64,000 bases of DNA from JAPPHA01 sp965242975 (GCA_965242975.1 CBDETS010000002.1:434001-498000), one strand, 5' to 3'; shown: positions 18,336 to 27,096, numbered from the stretch's first letter. Numbers and translations: made by a program. Notes: generated by a model not told the origin, from the sequence alone.

Positions 18336-18574
18336 GCCTTTCAGGAGTCATCCACCCCTTGATGCTTCAAAACGATGTGCCACGCTCTCCCGCCATTCCG
18401 AATGCCGAACAAAACTCCGAAACGCAGCGCGGCTCCCAGGCCCTCACTACCGGGAAGGCTGGGCGTTGCACTTCACACTCGAAGCGGGGCAGTTAAAAAA
18501 TACCGTCATCAGGAAATTCGCTGCCTTACAAAAGATGAAATTCGTGAATTTGAACAAATCATTTCTGATGAGGG
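18249..18574. other. Region without a recognised gene
   Basis: This stretch holds the start of the leader frame on the minus strand and a short plus-strand frame ending in KDEIREFEQIISDEG that I do not recognise. The composition shifts to lower GC around 18490-18570 and changes abruptly at about 18572, where relaxase sequence begins, so this is probably a junction of unrelated DNA. Confidence 0.4.
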
Positions 18575-18853
18575 ATCGCACTGGAACTGCGTGGGTTAAC
18601 CGGCGGGTTGAGAGCGGGGGACAAGATCGTCTTCACGCGCAACCTCGGGGGCCTCGGGGTGGTGAATGGCGAACGCGGAAGCGTCGAGGAGATCGGGGAG
18701 GAGATCGGACGGACGGGCCTGCGCATCCGGCTTGCCGACGGGCGGCGGCTGGAGTCGCTGGAAGATGACCGGCTGCGGCACATCGAACACATCTGGACCT
18801 CGACGGACAACGTGATCGCGGTGCCGGACGCGGACAGGACGCGGACAGCATGA
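18572..18853 (+). pseudogene. Conjugative relaxase/helicase (TraA-type) fragment
   Basis: The frame reads ALELRGLTGGLRAGDKIVF, then TRNLGGLGVVNGERGSVEEI. This is the conserved region after the RecD-like helicase motifs of TraA/MobF-type relaxases, where the enzyme returns to DNA binding. Only about 90 residues remain. The 5' side joins unrelated DNA and a stop at 18851-18853 ends it. It converges on the mobC-like remnant. It is a relic of a second mobilisation system, distinct from the VirD2 relaxase at 36.6 kb. Confidence 0.6.
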
Positions 18854-19080
18854 TGACGGAACGCGCGAGCCGGGTCCTTGCGCAGCCGCAACTCGATCCG
18901 GTCAAGCCGCGCCGAAAGCATGGCGAGCGAAGGGCCGTCGGGTTATTCGGAAGACAGCGCGCGCCGGACCAAGTATCCGCTCACCGACATGCGAGAAGCC
19001 TTGGCCAGCGCCCGGACAATCTCCCATTCTCTGTCGGTGGCCTTGACCGCCTGTTGTGTTCTGACCGACCTGTCTGACAT
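18854..19080 (-). pseudogene. MobC-like protein with in-frame stop
   Basis: The start MSDRSVRTQQAVKATDREWE matches the left-arm copy at 2020. A TAA at 18943-18945 interrupts the frame after RRALSSE. Past it the frame continues with PSLAMLSARLDRIELRLRKD, the counterpart of the left arm's PSLATLSAR, so the stop is a nonsense mutation rather than the native end. Both copies in the window are therefore damaged. Confidence 0.5.
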
Positions 19081-19380
19081 CACATGACTCAGGTATGTGT
19101 AAGGGCAAAAAGCTATATGCACGGCAGCAAAAAGGGCCGAAAAGCGACTCAAAAACCGCTATGCTTTGTATATAGCATATATGCTTACATATACCGTGAT
19201 CAGCGCAAAATCAGTGCAAAACGCGGGATTATGCGTACATAGTTCTCACCAAAAATGCAACTTTTTGCGACAGAGTGCCTGCAAAAAACATATATGTAGC
19301 ACATATAAACGCTGCTTGAAGTACCGCGCAACATGCTGTATTACTTACGTTAATGAGAGGAATGACGCAAACTATGTAAG
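18906..19380 (-). repeat. Right arm of the inverted duplication (uninterrupted)
   Basis: This is the reverse-complement counterpart of 526-2191. It keeps the site where IS630-A inserted in the left arm intact. The AT-rich part (19081-19380) contains the palindrome AGCATATATGCT (19174-19185) and divergent promoter-like sequence upstream of the mobC-like gene, so it is a candidate transfer-origin relic. No gene is supported between 19081 and 19414. Confidence 0.8.
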
Positions 19381-19414
19381 ACGGCTTGCCCCTGATTTGG
19401 TCAGTTTAAGGTTT

Positions 19415-20021
19415 TCACACCGGGGTATCCATAAATGCATTCGTGATGCTCCGAATGACTTCTGGGACGACAATTTTTCCCATTTTGATCTTCGGCTGCG
19501 CCAGAACGTAGGCAGCAATACACGACAGAATGTGAACGAAGGCATTGGTCGGGGATCGGTGCCGCGTGTGTTCCAAACCCATGCCGGATTTGAGCTTGTC
19601 GAACAAGGTTTCGATGATGAACCGTTTTCGCAGCAGGATCTTGTCCAGGAGCGGCAGCAGATAGTTTTTCATGTTGCGGCGAATGCCGGTGATCAGATGT
19701 AGGCCGCGCTGCCACAAGCGCTGAAAAAGCGCTTTTGAAATGTAGCCTTTGTCGGCGAACATCTTGCCTTCCAGTTCGGCAACCATAGCTTCAAACGGCT
19801 TGCGATCATCGGTATTTCCAGCCGTGATCTTCACGGCCATGACCTGGCCTTTGTCGTTGATAACCATGTGCAGCTTGAAACCGAAGAACCAGCCCATGGT
19901 GCTCCGGCCGCGCTTGGCCAGTCCTTTGAAAACCTTGTTCCGGCCGATCCGGGCGTTATGGCAAACCGCCAGCTTGGTGCTGTCGGCAAAATAGATCCCG
20001 GTGTCTTCTCCGAGCTATGAG
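19415..20021 (-). pseudogene. IS982-family transposase, N-terminally truncated
   Basis: The frame reads FADSTKLAVCHNARIGRNKV, then GWFFGFKLHMVIND, TPGN-like TAGNTDDRKPF, FADKGYISKALF and LRKRFIIETLFDKLK, which are IS982-family motifs. The first roughly 100 residues are missing because IS256 sequence begins at about 20022. The C-terminal end looks natural. It is non-functional. Confidence 0.85.
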
Positions 20022-20195
20022 TGAATCTGGTGTCCGGGGGTTTGAATGACGGCGGTGCATCTGGTTGGAATGGCGTTGCCAAGTATCCAGCCAACCATTC
20101 AAGGACGCACCACCATGGACGACGCTACCATCATCAATTTCACTGGTCGAGACACTGTCAGTGACCCGCTGACCGATCTTCTGCGCAAAGGCGCT

Positions 20196-20517
20196 TATAT
20201 GAGAAAGCGGTTGTCAAGCCCGGAGATTTTGGGTTCTAGAGCATTTCGTTTTCCTTCGTTCAGGCGGCCTTGCTGGCTTGGTATTCGGGTCGGAACGTTT
20301 CTTTGCAACGGTTGCGCCTTGTGTGCGCTTCACCAAACTTATATCCGGGTGGCTTCCAGCGACGCTGGTACTCTCCCACAATCCCGCGTGCTGCGGGCAC
20401 AACGTTCCGGAGGTGGGACCCATCTCGGGATCGGCGTCTTTCAGCCTCGTGCCATTACGGTCACACACCGCCCGGTCTCCAGCCCTGCCGCGTCCGGCCA
20501 GACTAGATTCTATAGGG
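20196..20517 (-). ncRNA. Candidate seekRNA/bridge RNA of IS1111 element 1
   Basis: About 310 bases between the transposase stop and the element end are clearly conserved with the sister element (28285-28603) although no reading frame is kept. IS1111-group elements are known to encode a target-recognising guide RNA in this position. The segment shows paired blocks such as CCGCGTGCTGCGGG and AGCGACGCTGGT. The exact RNA ends cannot be fixed by eye. Confidence 0.6.
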
Positions 20518-21705
20518 TCAGGCGAGTTTTGCCTCAGTGGGAACGAGCCCGGTTTCACAGAAACGCCATAGCGCAATCAGCAGTTTGCGAGCGAGTGCTA
20601 CAATCATCACCCTGCGCATGCGCCCTTTTGCCCCTGCAGTGCGCTTTTCAAACCACTTGCTGAGCGCGCTATCAGGCTGATATCTAACCCAGCGCCAGGC
20701 CATTTGGATCAGGTTTGCGCGGATCCATCCAGGGCCATCGCCGCCGATCCCCTGATCCCGTTCCGTATCGCCACTTGCATGGGGAGTCGGTGCGGTCCCA
20801 ACCCAACCGGCCAGTTCGCGGCGATTGCGGAAGTCTCGGTAGAAGACCTCATTGACCAGCAAAGTGGCATCGTTCGCGCCGATCCCTTTGAGCTGGCTGA
20901 GTGTCGCAATCTTTGCGGCCACCTGTTCATCGCTGCCTGCGACCGTATCAGCTATCGCTATCGTTGCGCCCTTGCAGGCAACTTCGTCACGTTCAGCCTC
21001 AACCTCCGCAATCTGTTTCTCGGCCAGTTGCATCCGATCCAGAATCCGCAATATTTCCTTGCGGGCCTGTGCAGGGAACGGCGTCCCATAGGCGGTTTTC
21101 ACCTCATTGAACCGCGCTTCAAAGTCTTTGCTCCGAGGGTCGAGATCGAAGATGCCGTGCAGCTTCAGCAACCCCTTGATCGAGTTTGTTTTAGATGTTC
21201 GATCTTTGACCAATCGATTACGTTCTCGAAGCAGACGTTTACGGTCTTCCTGTTCAACATTCGGAACACGCACCTGGCTGAGAACCGAACTGTCGCCTCG
21301 ATCATGCGCTAACAGCGCCCGCACCATCTTCTTGGCATCGATCCGGTCGGTCTTGCGCTGTTTAGCCTTGCGATTGACCAGCAAGCTGGCCGGATCCAGT
21401 ACGATTGTCTCAATCGACATGAACTGATCCAGCCAGCGGGCCAACCAGAAGCCTTCATAACCAGCTTCATAGCAGCAAAGGACGCGCACCTGCTGGCCAA
21501 GCACTCGCTCTGCCCTGGCCTGTTGTTCTTCGATCAGGGTTTTGAGGGCGTCCGTGTCTGCCGCTGGAAGCACGTGCAGGCCGATCCGATCCCGGGTCGG
21601 GCTTTTAATCCCGAACACCCAAGACTTGCGTGATATTTCCACTGCGACGTAGACCGTGTTATTCTCGCCGAAGACTGGTGCTGCGGTGGCGTTTGTGGTG
21701 GACAT
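20518..21705 (-). CDS. IS110-family transposase (IS1111 type), element 1
   Basis: This is a DEDD recombinase that inserts its element with RNA-guided target choice. The 395-residue protein starts at MSTTNATAAP; an upstream in-frame ATG at 21765 would add 20 residues of element-end sequence. The N-terminal RuvC-like domain carries VYVAVEISRKSW and KTDRIDAKKM. The C-terminal Tnp domain has the helix-hairpin-like LSQLKGIGANDATLL and the conserved RELAGWVG with the presumed catalytic Ser in PHASGD. It appears intact. Confidence 0.93.
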   Translation of the reverse strand: MSTTNATAAPVFGENNTVYVAVEISRKSWVFGIKSPTRDRIGLHVLPAADTDALKTLIEEQQARAERVLGQQVRVLCCYEAGYEGFWLARWLDQFMSIETIVLDPASLLVNRKAKQRKTDRIDAKKMVRALLAHDRGDSSVLSQVRVPNVEQEDRKRLLRERNRLVKDRTSKTNSIKGLLKLHGIFDLDPRSKDFEARFNEVKTAYGTPFPAQARKEILRILDRMQLAEKQIAEVEAERDEVACKGATIAIADTVAGSDEQVAAKIATLSQLKGIGANDATLLVNEVFYRDFRNRRELAGWVGTAPTPHASGDTERDQGIGGDGPGWIRANLIQMAWRWVRYQPDSALSKWFEKRTAGAKGRMRRVMIVALARKLLIALWRFCETGLVPTEAKLA

Positions 21706-22233
21706 TCGTGTTCTCCTATTCTGTGTTTGACGGCGCGATTTTGGCACCAGTCGCCGCTTTCTCATAGGATCTCGGGAATTGCTTCAGGCAGCAGTTGAAG
21801 CCGAAAGAGATGCCTTTCTGGCTGAGTTCGCCGAGCGCCGGACATCGGATGGCCGCGCGGCGGTTGTCGGCAGCGGGTATCATCCTGAGCGCGCGGTGCA
21901 GACCGGGATCGGGCCGGTCACGGTGAAAGTGCCGAAGGTGCGGGCGAAGGACGGCAAGCCGGTGACATTCCGCTCGGCGCTTGTGCCGCCCTATGTTCGG
22001 AAGGCAAAAGCCATCGAAGCGGCGCTGCCGTGGCTGTATTTGAAGGGGATTTCCACGGGTGAAATGGGCTCGGCGCTGAAGATGCTTCTTGGCCCGGACG
22101 CCACCGGTTTCTCGGCCAAGACCATATCGCGCCTCAAAGGCCAATGGTCGGCGGAATATGATACCTGGCGCAAGACCGATCTCGGTTGCGACGAATGGGT
22201 CTACATCTGGGCCGACGGCATCTATGCCATGGC

Positions 22234-22881
22234 TTACTCTGCCTCGTCCCCGGCTGCAGCGCCAAACGCGTCCTTGCCCGGCTCACCCGGATCGGATTCG
22301 GAGGTTTCCGGCCAAAGCGCATCGAGCGGAAAGGTGATGGCATCGAACGGGGGCAGGGAGACCGGATCATCGTCGGCCAAGGTGGCCAACAGAAGCCATT
22401 GGCTGTCCCGGAGTTCAAACGCTTCCAGCGTCCTGGCGTCAGGGTCCACGAACCAGAGATGTGACACCCCCTCGCGGGCATAGATGTCGCGCTTGCCGCC
22501 AAGATCAATCCGGCGCGTGGAGGGTGACAGCACCTCGCAGACCCAGTCCGGCGCGATGGTGCAATAGGCCGCGTCGGGATATTCCGGCATCGTCTCGCGC
22601 CGCCAGCCCGCCAGATCCGGCACCACAATATCATCGCCCAGATGCAATTCCGGTTTATCGATGATCCACCAGCCGCCGGGGCCACCCCGTCCTCGACTGA
22701 ACGGGCTCACCAATTCGCCTCCCAGAATCGAACTTGCCCAAGCGTGCCGCATGGCCGGTCTCGGCTGCATGTGAAGGGTGCCGTCTATCACTTCGGCCAC
22801 CCTGTTGGGCGGTGCGTCCAGAACATCCTGGTAGGTGGCCCTGCGCTGGGGCGGTTTGGCAATCCGGCGCTGTGTGTTCAT
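22234..22881 (-). CDS. Uma2-family putative restriction endonuclease
   Basis: The 215-residue protein starts MNTQRRIAKPPQRRATYQDV and has the Uma2/DUF820 pattern: AEVIDGTLHMQPRPAMRHAW, VVPDLAGWRRE, WVCEVLSPSTRRID and YAREGVSHLWFVDPDART. The family has a PD-(D/E)XK nuclease fold with unknown biological role. Here the core Asp lies in VVPDLAG and the Glu in CEVLSP. The last about 30 residues are adjacent to the IS256 junction, so the native C-terminus may have been altered. It is the last gene of the minus-strand cluster downstream of repC. Confidence 0.85.
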   Translation of the reverse strand: MNTQRRIAKPPQRRATYQDVLDAPPNRVAEVIDGTLHMQPRPAMRHAWASSILGGELVSPFSRGRGGPGGWWIIDKPELHLGDDIVVPDLAGWRRETMPEYPDAAYCTIAPDWVCEVLSPSTRRIDLGGKRDIYAREGVSHLWFVDPDARTLEAFELRDSQWLLLATLADDDPVSLPPFDAITFPLDALWPETSESDPGEPGKDAFGAAAGDEAE

Positions 22882-22929
22882 ATCGTCATCCCTCCCTGTC
22901 CGGCAGCATAAACTCTTGCTGCGGAACTG

Positions 22930-23046
22930 TCACTTGCCTCGCATCCGTCCGCGCGCTCCGGCGAAACGTCCGTCCTCGTCGATCCTCCTGCGCCAGGCAT
23001 AGCCCGGCTTCCGGCTCTGGTCGGGATCAACCAACTGCAACTTCAT
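22930..23046 (-). CDS. Small basic protein (38 aa)
   Basis: A 38-codon frame, MKLQLVDPDQSRKPGYAWRR to RMRGK, starts inside the end of the 58-residue gene, preceded by a G-rich stretch (GGGGGCGGG) that could serve as ribosome-binding site. The overlap suggests coupled translation. It is strongly basic and of unknown function. Confidence 0.4.
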   Translation of the reverse strand: MKLQLVDPDQSRKPGYAWRRRIDEDGRFAGARGRMRGK

Positions 23047-23203
23047 CCCGCCCCCAGACATAATTCTGGCTGAAGGCGCTGGCCCCGGTGGGCACGCGCG
23101 TGACCCGCCCGGCGGCAACCGCTTCGTCGATCAGGCGCCGCTCCTCGTCAGTGATCCGCGTCGTAACAGTCCTGTCCCGGTCCAGGCGATTCCTTTCATC
23201 CAT
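23027..23203 (-). CDS. Small hypothetical protein (58 aa)
   Basis: The 58-codon frame starts MDERNRLDRDRTVTTRITDE, preceded by an AGGAG at good spacing. It contains EERRLIDEAVAAGRVTRV, a short helical segment reminiscent of ribbon-helix-helix or plasmid accessory proteins. It begins 4 bases after the stop of the 23207-23464 gene and overlaps the next one, so the three probably form an operon. No function can be assigned. Confidence 0.55.
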   Translation of the reverse strand: MDERNRLDRDRTVTTRITDEERRLIDEAVAAGRVTRVPTGASAFSQNYVWGRDEVAVG

Positions 23204-23206
23204 TTC

Positions 23207-23464
23207 TCACTCCTGCTCTCCAACCTCTGCCGCCCTCGGCCGCGGCCGGTCCACATACCCCCGTCGGACCAATCGCCGCGCCCTGTCCATCAGCGCGGTG
23301 ACCGCCTGGCCCTCATCGGCGAAGCGCCGCCGGACAAGACGCGCGGCGCTGTCGATCCGACCGCATTCCAGAACCAGCACGGCCCCCTCGAACAGATCGC
23401 GCGGGACGGTGAGGTAAACAAACCGTACGCAACTGACCGGGAAACACGGACATCTTCTGATCAT
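23207..23464 (-). CDS. Hypothetical protein (85 aa)
   Basis: The frame reads CVRFVYLTVPRDLFEGAVLV with a helical, arginine-rich second half (ALMDRARRLVRRGYVDRPRP). It leads the three-gene run 23464-22930. I do not recognise a family. The start is uncertain because several in-frame codons are possible. Confidence 0.45.
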   Translation of the reverse strand: MIRRCPCFPVSCVRFVYLTVPRDLFEGAVLVLECGRIDSAARLVRRRFADEGQAVTALMDRARRLVRRGYVDRPRPRAAEVGEQE

Positions 23465-23534
23465 CAGCGATGCCCTTCACGACAAGCGCTTCCGCCCTGA
23501 TTCACGCGCCTCGGTGCGACCAGTCCTCGCCCGG

Positions 23535-23840
23535 TCATTGTCCCCGGTCCCCGGTCGCCAGCCGCCGGACCCGCAGAATGCGCGCGACGGAGGTTTCCGC
23601 CATACCCACACGTGCGCTGATTTCCCGGGTGCTGAGACCGGCGGCAGCCCAGGCCTCGATCTGATCATCCCTTTTCTGCCGGGCTGCGGTGATCTCAGGG
23701 TCCTCGAACATCTCGGGCCGGCGATACCACCCACCGGTGTTGCCCCAGATCTGCCGCGCCCGTTTGTTCTCGACCTCGGCCAGCGCCTTCCAACGGTCCA
23801 GCATCGTGCCCTGACGTTCCATCCTGTTCATTTCACCCAC
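23535..23840 (-). CDS. Small helix-turn-helix protein
   Basis: The 101-residue protein has an N-terminal part rich in Trp and charged residues (DRWKALAEVENKRARQIWG) and a C-terminal helix-turn-helix, LSTREISARVGMAETSVARI, typical of resolvase-like or sigma-like DNA-binding domains. It lies 96 bases downstream of repC on the same strand, so a role in replication control or plasmid maintenance is possible. Position alone supports that idea. Confidence 0.6.
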   Translation of the reverse strand: MGEMNRMERQGTMLDRWKALAEVENKRARQIWGNTGGWYRRPEMFEDPEITAARQKRDDQIEAWAAAGLSTREISARVGMAETSVARILRVRRLATGDRGQ

Positions 23841-23936
23841 GCATCCTTTCGGTTCCCGTGACAGCCATTGTCATAGCCGTGACCGGCTCCGGTCTCAAAC
23901 CGGTTCGCGTCACGATCCCGGCATTCGGACCCCGTC

Positions 23937-25436
23937 TCACTGAACCACCCTTGGCCGGGCTTTCGGCTGTTTTCCCTGGCGGTCGCGCTCCCGGATGCCG
24001 AGGATGGCGCGGGTGAGGTTCAGTTCTCCCCGCCGTGCCCGGTCTGTGAAGGCCCTGAGCGCGCCGCCGGGGTTGATCACGGGCGTGACGGGATGGAACC
24101 TGTTGCGGTCGATGACGAGCAGGGCGAGGAAGGCGATCCAGTCGCCCATGACCTCCTCGGCCTCGGTCCAGGCCGAGACGTTGACGCCGAGTTCGCGCAA
24201 CAGGTAGGGCAGGGCGTCGCGCCAGTCTTCGACCGCATCGAGATAGAGCGCGGCATCTTCGGAGGCGAGGTCGCGCAGGGCCTCTGGCGTGAGCTTTTGC
24301 AGAATTGCGGGGTTGATCCAGTGATCGGGTTCGGCAGGCTTGTTTTTTAAGCCATCATCGCGCCTGTTAGGGTGCGATGCGAAAGAATTCGTGTCGCCAG
24401 CTTTTGCTGGCGTCGTTTTTGACGTCGCTTGCGCGTTACAGGATTCAGTTAAGTTCTCTTGAGGTTGTATATGACATCGGACTCCCGAGTCCGGTGCGCC
24501 GGACTCACTGGTGCTCTCAAAAGCATTTTCCAGCCTGTTTTCCACAGGCCCGGGCGCAGACGATGGGGATGATTCTTCCATCTCACCCCGAGCCGGTTCT
24601 GCGTCAGCAACCCGTTGGGACGGGTAGGCGGGATCGGCTTCAGTAGTCGCCTTTTCTCCGCCTGTGGCCCCGGACGAACCCGGATGTGTCGCAGAGGGGT
24701 CCGGGACGGGCAGGGGGGTCAGAGCCTCCCGGATCCGGTCCTCCAGGTCGAGAATGGCTGCGTGATGGGCGAGAAGAGGCTCCAGGTCCATCCCGCGCAG
24801 GATTTCGGAGGGCTGATCCCCGCACAGGTCCTCGATCGCATTCTCGGACCAATTACGGGTTTCGATGTCGGGCGCGCCCGCCGCCAGCGCGTGCAAACGC
24901 TTGCGCGCGGTACGGATATGCAGGAGTGTCTCCTGCCGCTGCGCCTCGAGCGCGTCGGCCTCGGCGCAGAGCGCTACGAAACCCGCGTAATTCGCGATCG
25001 CCGGTTCCAGCGACAAACCGCATTGCACCGGAGTGTTGTAAGGCTGCCCGGCCCGGCGGCCGCGATAGCCATTGTCGGCCGTGGCCCGCGCCAGCACCCC
25101 CATCTCGACCAGTTCGGCCTCGATGCGCCGGAAATGCCGCTCGCTGATCCCCGCCGCGCGGGCCAGGTCGCATTGCCGCCGCCAGTTCACCGGCGCGCGC
25201 TCGGTGCTGTGCCAGGCCGCCCGCTCGGTCTGGTCCGCGATCAGCCGGAACACCAGGATGTCCAGCGCGCTCGCGCCCATCAGCTGCAGGGCGGATGTGA
25301 TCATGGCGATGGCCCAGGCCTTGGTGATGTCGCCCGGTAACGCGAAATGATCCTCCGGCCCGGGCACGAAGACCCGGATGTTCTGCGCCAGCGGCGAGGT
25401 TTTCACACCACGGGGCGCTTCGAATGGCCTGTTCAT
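23937..25436 (-). CDS. repC: Plasmid replication initiator RepC
   Basis: The 499-residue protein begins MNRPFEAPRGVKTSPLAQNI after a GGAGAC-type ribosome-binding site. The N-terminal RepC domain (about residues 35-210) includes SALQLMGASALDILVFRLIA, a winged-helix segment AAGISERHFRRIEAELVEMG and NGYRGRRAG. A low-complexity linker follows, and the C-terminal RepC domain (about 370-499) starts INPAILQKLTPEALRDLAS. RepC initiates replication at an origin that in repABC plasmids lies inside its own gene. The partner genes repA and repB are absent: only about 190 bp remain upstream before IS630-B. Confidence 0.88.
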   Translation of the reverse strand: MNRPFEAPRGVKTSPLAQNIRVFVPGPEDHFALPGDITKAWAIAMITSALQLMGASALDILVFRLIADQTERAAWHSTERAPVNWRRQCDLARAAGISERHFRRIEAELVEMGVLARATADNGYRGRRAGQPYNTPVQCGLSLEPAIANYAGFVALCAEADALEAQRQETLLHIRTARKRLHALAAGAPDIETRNWSENAIEDLCGDQPSEILRGMDLEPLLAHHAAILDLEDRIREALTPLPVPDPSATHPGSSGATGGEKATTEADPAYPSQRVADAEPARGEMEESSPSSAPGPVENRLENAFESTSESGAPDSGVRCHIQPQENLTESCNAQATSKTTPAKAGDTNSFASHPNRRDDGLKNKPAEPDHWINPAILQKLTPEALRDLASEDAALYLDAVEDWRDALPYLLRELGVNVSAWTEAEEVMGDWIAFLALLVIDRNRFHPVTPVINPGGALRAFTDRARRGELNLTRAILGIRERDRQGKQPKARPRVVQ

Positions 25437-25627
25437 GTTCTGCTGTCTCCTCGATTGGAGCGCAGGTCTGGCGGTCTGTACCGGCTTGATCGGGGCCTTT
25501 ACGCAGCGTCAACCGAATGGGAAACCCACCGGCATTGCGCCTTCAAGGCAAACCAAACCGGCAAAGATAACCTCCCCGGTCCCGGAAATGCGTTTTCCGG
25601 GTTGCGTCTGTCGGCGGTTCGGTGCTA
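25437..25627. promoter_or_regulatory. repC leader with strong hairpin, possible ctRNA region
   Basis: Between repC and IS630-B lies a perfect 8-bp hairpin, CCCGGAAA (25581-25588) with a 5-base loop and TTTCCGGG (25594-25601). In repABC plasmids the repB-repC gap encodes a small antisense RNA, transcribed against repC, that ends in such a hairpin and controls incompatibility. Its position and orientation here fit, but the T tract is weak and the 5' end is not identifiable. It could equally be a terminator of a lost upstream gene. Confidence 0.45.
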
Positions 25628-26797
25628 GTGTTCCGAGTCTGACACTTGCTACCTGTTTCCGCGGATTTCATCGAAGATTTCGAGAGCCCGGCGTTCTCGT
25701 GTGAGGATATCGTTGGCGGTTTTTGTCCAGACGAATGGCTTGGGCTTGGCGTTGTGCTGCAGCAGGTAGTCGTAGATGGCGGTCTCCAGATCACCGACGC
25801 TGGTGTAGCTGCCGCGTCGGATGCGTTTCGAGGTGATTTCGGCGAAGAAGCGTTCGACGAGGTTCAGCCAGGACGCGCTGGTCGGCGTGAAATGCAGATG
25901 GAAACGTGGATGCTTCGCTAGCCATGCCTGCACCTCGGCCGTTTTGTGGGTGGCGTAGTTGTCGAGCACGATATGGATGTCGCGAGGCTTGAGGACTGCG
26001 CGGTTGATGCGGCGCAGGAACTTCAGGAACTCCTTGGCCCTGTGGCGCGGCAGGCACTCGCCAATGACCACACCGGATTTGACGTCGAGCGCGGCGAACA
26101 GCGTGGTCGTGCCGTGGCGCTTGTAATCATGGGTCATCGTCGCGGCCCGGCCTTTCTTGAGCGGCAATCCCGGCTGGGTCCGGTCCAGCGCCTGTATCTG
26201 CGACTTCTCATCCACGCACAGCACCACCGCCCGCTCCGGCGGATCGAGGTAAAGCCCGACGATGTCGGTGACTTTTTCTTCGAACATCGGGTCGTTGGAC
26301 ACCTTGAAGCCCTTCGTCAGGTGCGGTTTCAGACCGGCCTCGGCCCAGATGCGCCCGACGCTCGACGGCGAAATCCCCACCGCCGCAGCCATGGTCGAAC
26401 GGCTCCAGTGGGTCGCATTCGGCGGGCTCTCCCGCACCGTCTTGGCGATCACTTTCAGGCGTATCTCCCGTGGCAGGGGCGGCACCCGCGAGGGCCGGGT
26501 CTTGTCGCGCTTGAGCCCCTCCACACCCTCATCGAGATAGCGCGCCTGCCAGCGCCAAACCGTGGGCTTCGACGTCTTCGAACGCCGCATGATCTCGAAG
26601 GTGCCGTGCCCGTCCGCCGTCGCCAGCACAATCTCGGCACGCCAGACCAGCTTGCGCGGGGTGTTACGGTTGGCAACAAGGGCTTGCAATTCGGCTCGGT
26701 CGTCGGGGCACAGATAAAGGCAAATGTCATCGCGTCTCATGACACAACAGTGACACACAAAGCCGCAGATCGGAATCCTACGTCAGGTGGGGAACAC
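25628..26797 (-). mobile_element. IS630-B, copy 1
   Basis: This 1,170-bp IS630-family element has ends beginning GTGTTCC and flanking TA dinucleotides (25626-25627 and 26798-26799). The right TA is shared with the adjacent IS5 element, which starts at 26800. Copy 2 at 43457-44626 has the same length and lies in the opposite orientation. Confidence 0.93.
25649..26740 (-). CDS. IS630-family transposase (IS630-B, copy 1)
   Basis: The 363-residue DDE transposase, start placed at MRRDDICLYL, has an N-terminal homeodomain-like pair of helix-turn-helices (SKTSKPTVWRWQARYLDEG and AAVGISPSSVGRIWAE). The catalytic core shows the acidic residues in VVLCVDEKSQ, HIVLDNYATH and SWLNLVERFF. It is unrelated at sequence level to IS630-A beyond the superfamily. 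It differs from copy 2 at three residues noted by eye. It appears intact. Confidence 0.93.
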   Translation of the reverse strand: MRRDDICLYLCPDDRAELQALVANRNTPRKLVWRAEIVLATADGHGTFEIMRRSKTSKPTVWRWQARYLDEGVEGLKRDKTRPSRVPPLPREIRLKVIAKTVRESPPNATHWSRSTMAAAVGISPSSVGRIWAEAGLKPHLTKGFKVSNDPMFEEKVTDIVGLYLDPPERAVVLCVDEKSQIQALDRTQPGLPLKKGRAATMTHDYKRHGTTTLFAALDVKSGVVIGECLPRHRAKEFLKFLRRINRAVLKPRDIHIVLDNYATHKTAEVQAWLAKHPRFHLHFTPTSASWLNLVERFFAEITSKRIRRGSYTSVGDLETAIYDYLLQHNAKPKPFVWTKTANDILTRERRALEIFDEIRGNR

Positions 26798-27096
26798 TAG
26801 GGCCTGTTGACAATTATCTGGCGGCAATGATCGTTGCGCAGAGGTACCAGTTGGCGGCATAGCTGGTGTCTGTCTTGTCGTACCGAGTGGCTATGCCCCT
26901 GAACTCCTTTATCTTTGCGAAATAATTTTCAATCAAGTGTCGCCACTTGTACATGTGAGCATCGTATTGACGCTGGTCTTTTCGGTTCGCTTTGGGCGGT
27001 ATGACAGCGGTAGCCCCACGATTTTCAAGATCCTATGAGAAAGCGGCGACTGGTGCCAAGATCGCGCCGTAATCTACGAGATAGGAGACACACGAC

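Larger units (their letters stand above)
20196..21770 (-). mobile_element. IS110-family (IS1111 subgroup) element 1
   Basis: The element has subterminal inverted repeats built on ATGAGAAAGCGG at both ends and no conventional target duplication beyond the shared dinucleotide CT (20194-20195 and 21771-21772). It is about 1,575 bp, with the transposase on the minus strand and a long 3' non-coding part. It lies inside the IS256 transposase gene. A diverged sister copy is at 27030-28603. Confidence 0.88.
20115..22236 (+). pseudogene. IS256-family transposase, N-terminal half, split by IS1111
   Basis: The gene starts MDDATIINFTGRDTVSDPL at 20115, is interrupted after DLLRKGA at 20195, and resumes at 21773 as RELLQAAVEAERDAFLAE. 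Joining the two sides at a CT dinucleotide restores an unbroken KGARELLQ frame. The frame continues to WADGIYAM at about 22222 and is then cut where the Uma2 gene begins. The C-terminal half, with the last catalytic residue, is absent. The IS256 left end abuts the truncated IS982 at about 20022. Confidence 0.9.

Noticed and set aside
22234..22483. Apparent C-terminal extension of the IS256 transposase into a Ser/Gly-rich tail
   Set aside because: After GIYAM the frame runs antisense through the Uma2 gene; the native IS256 continuation is absent.
25946..26800. Frames antisense to both IS630-B transposases (about 284 codons)
   Set aside because: They are shadows of the transposase genes, identical in both copies only because the element is.
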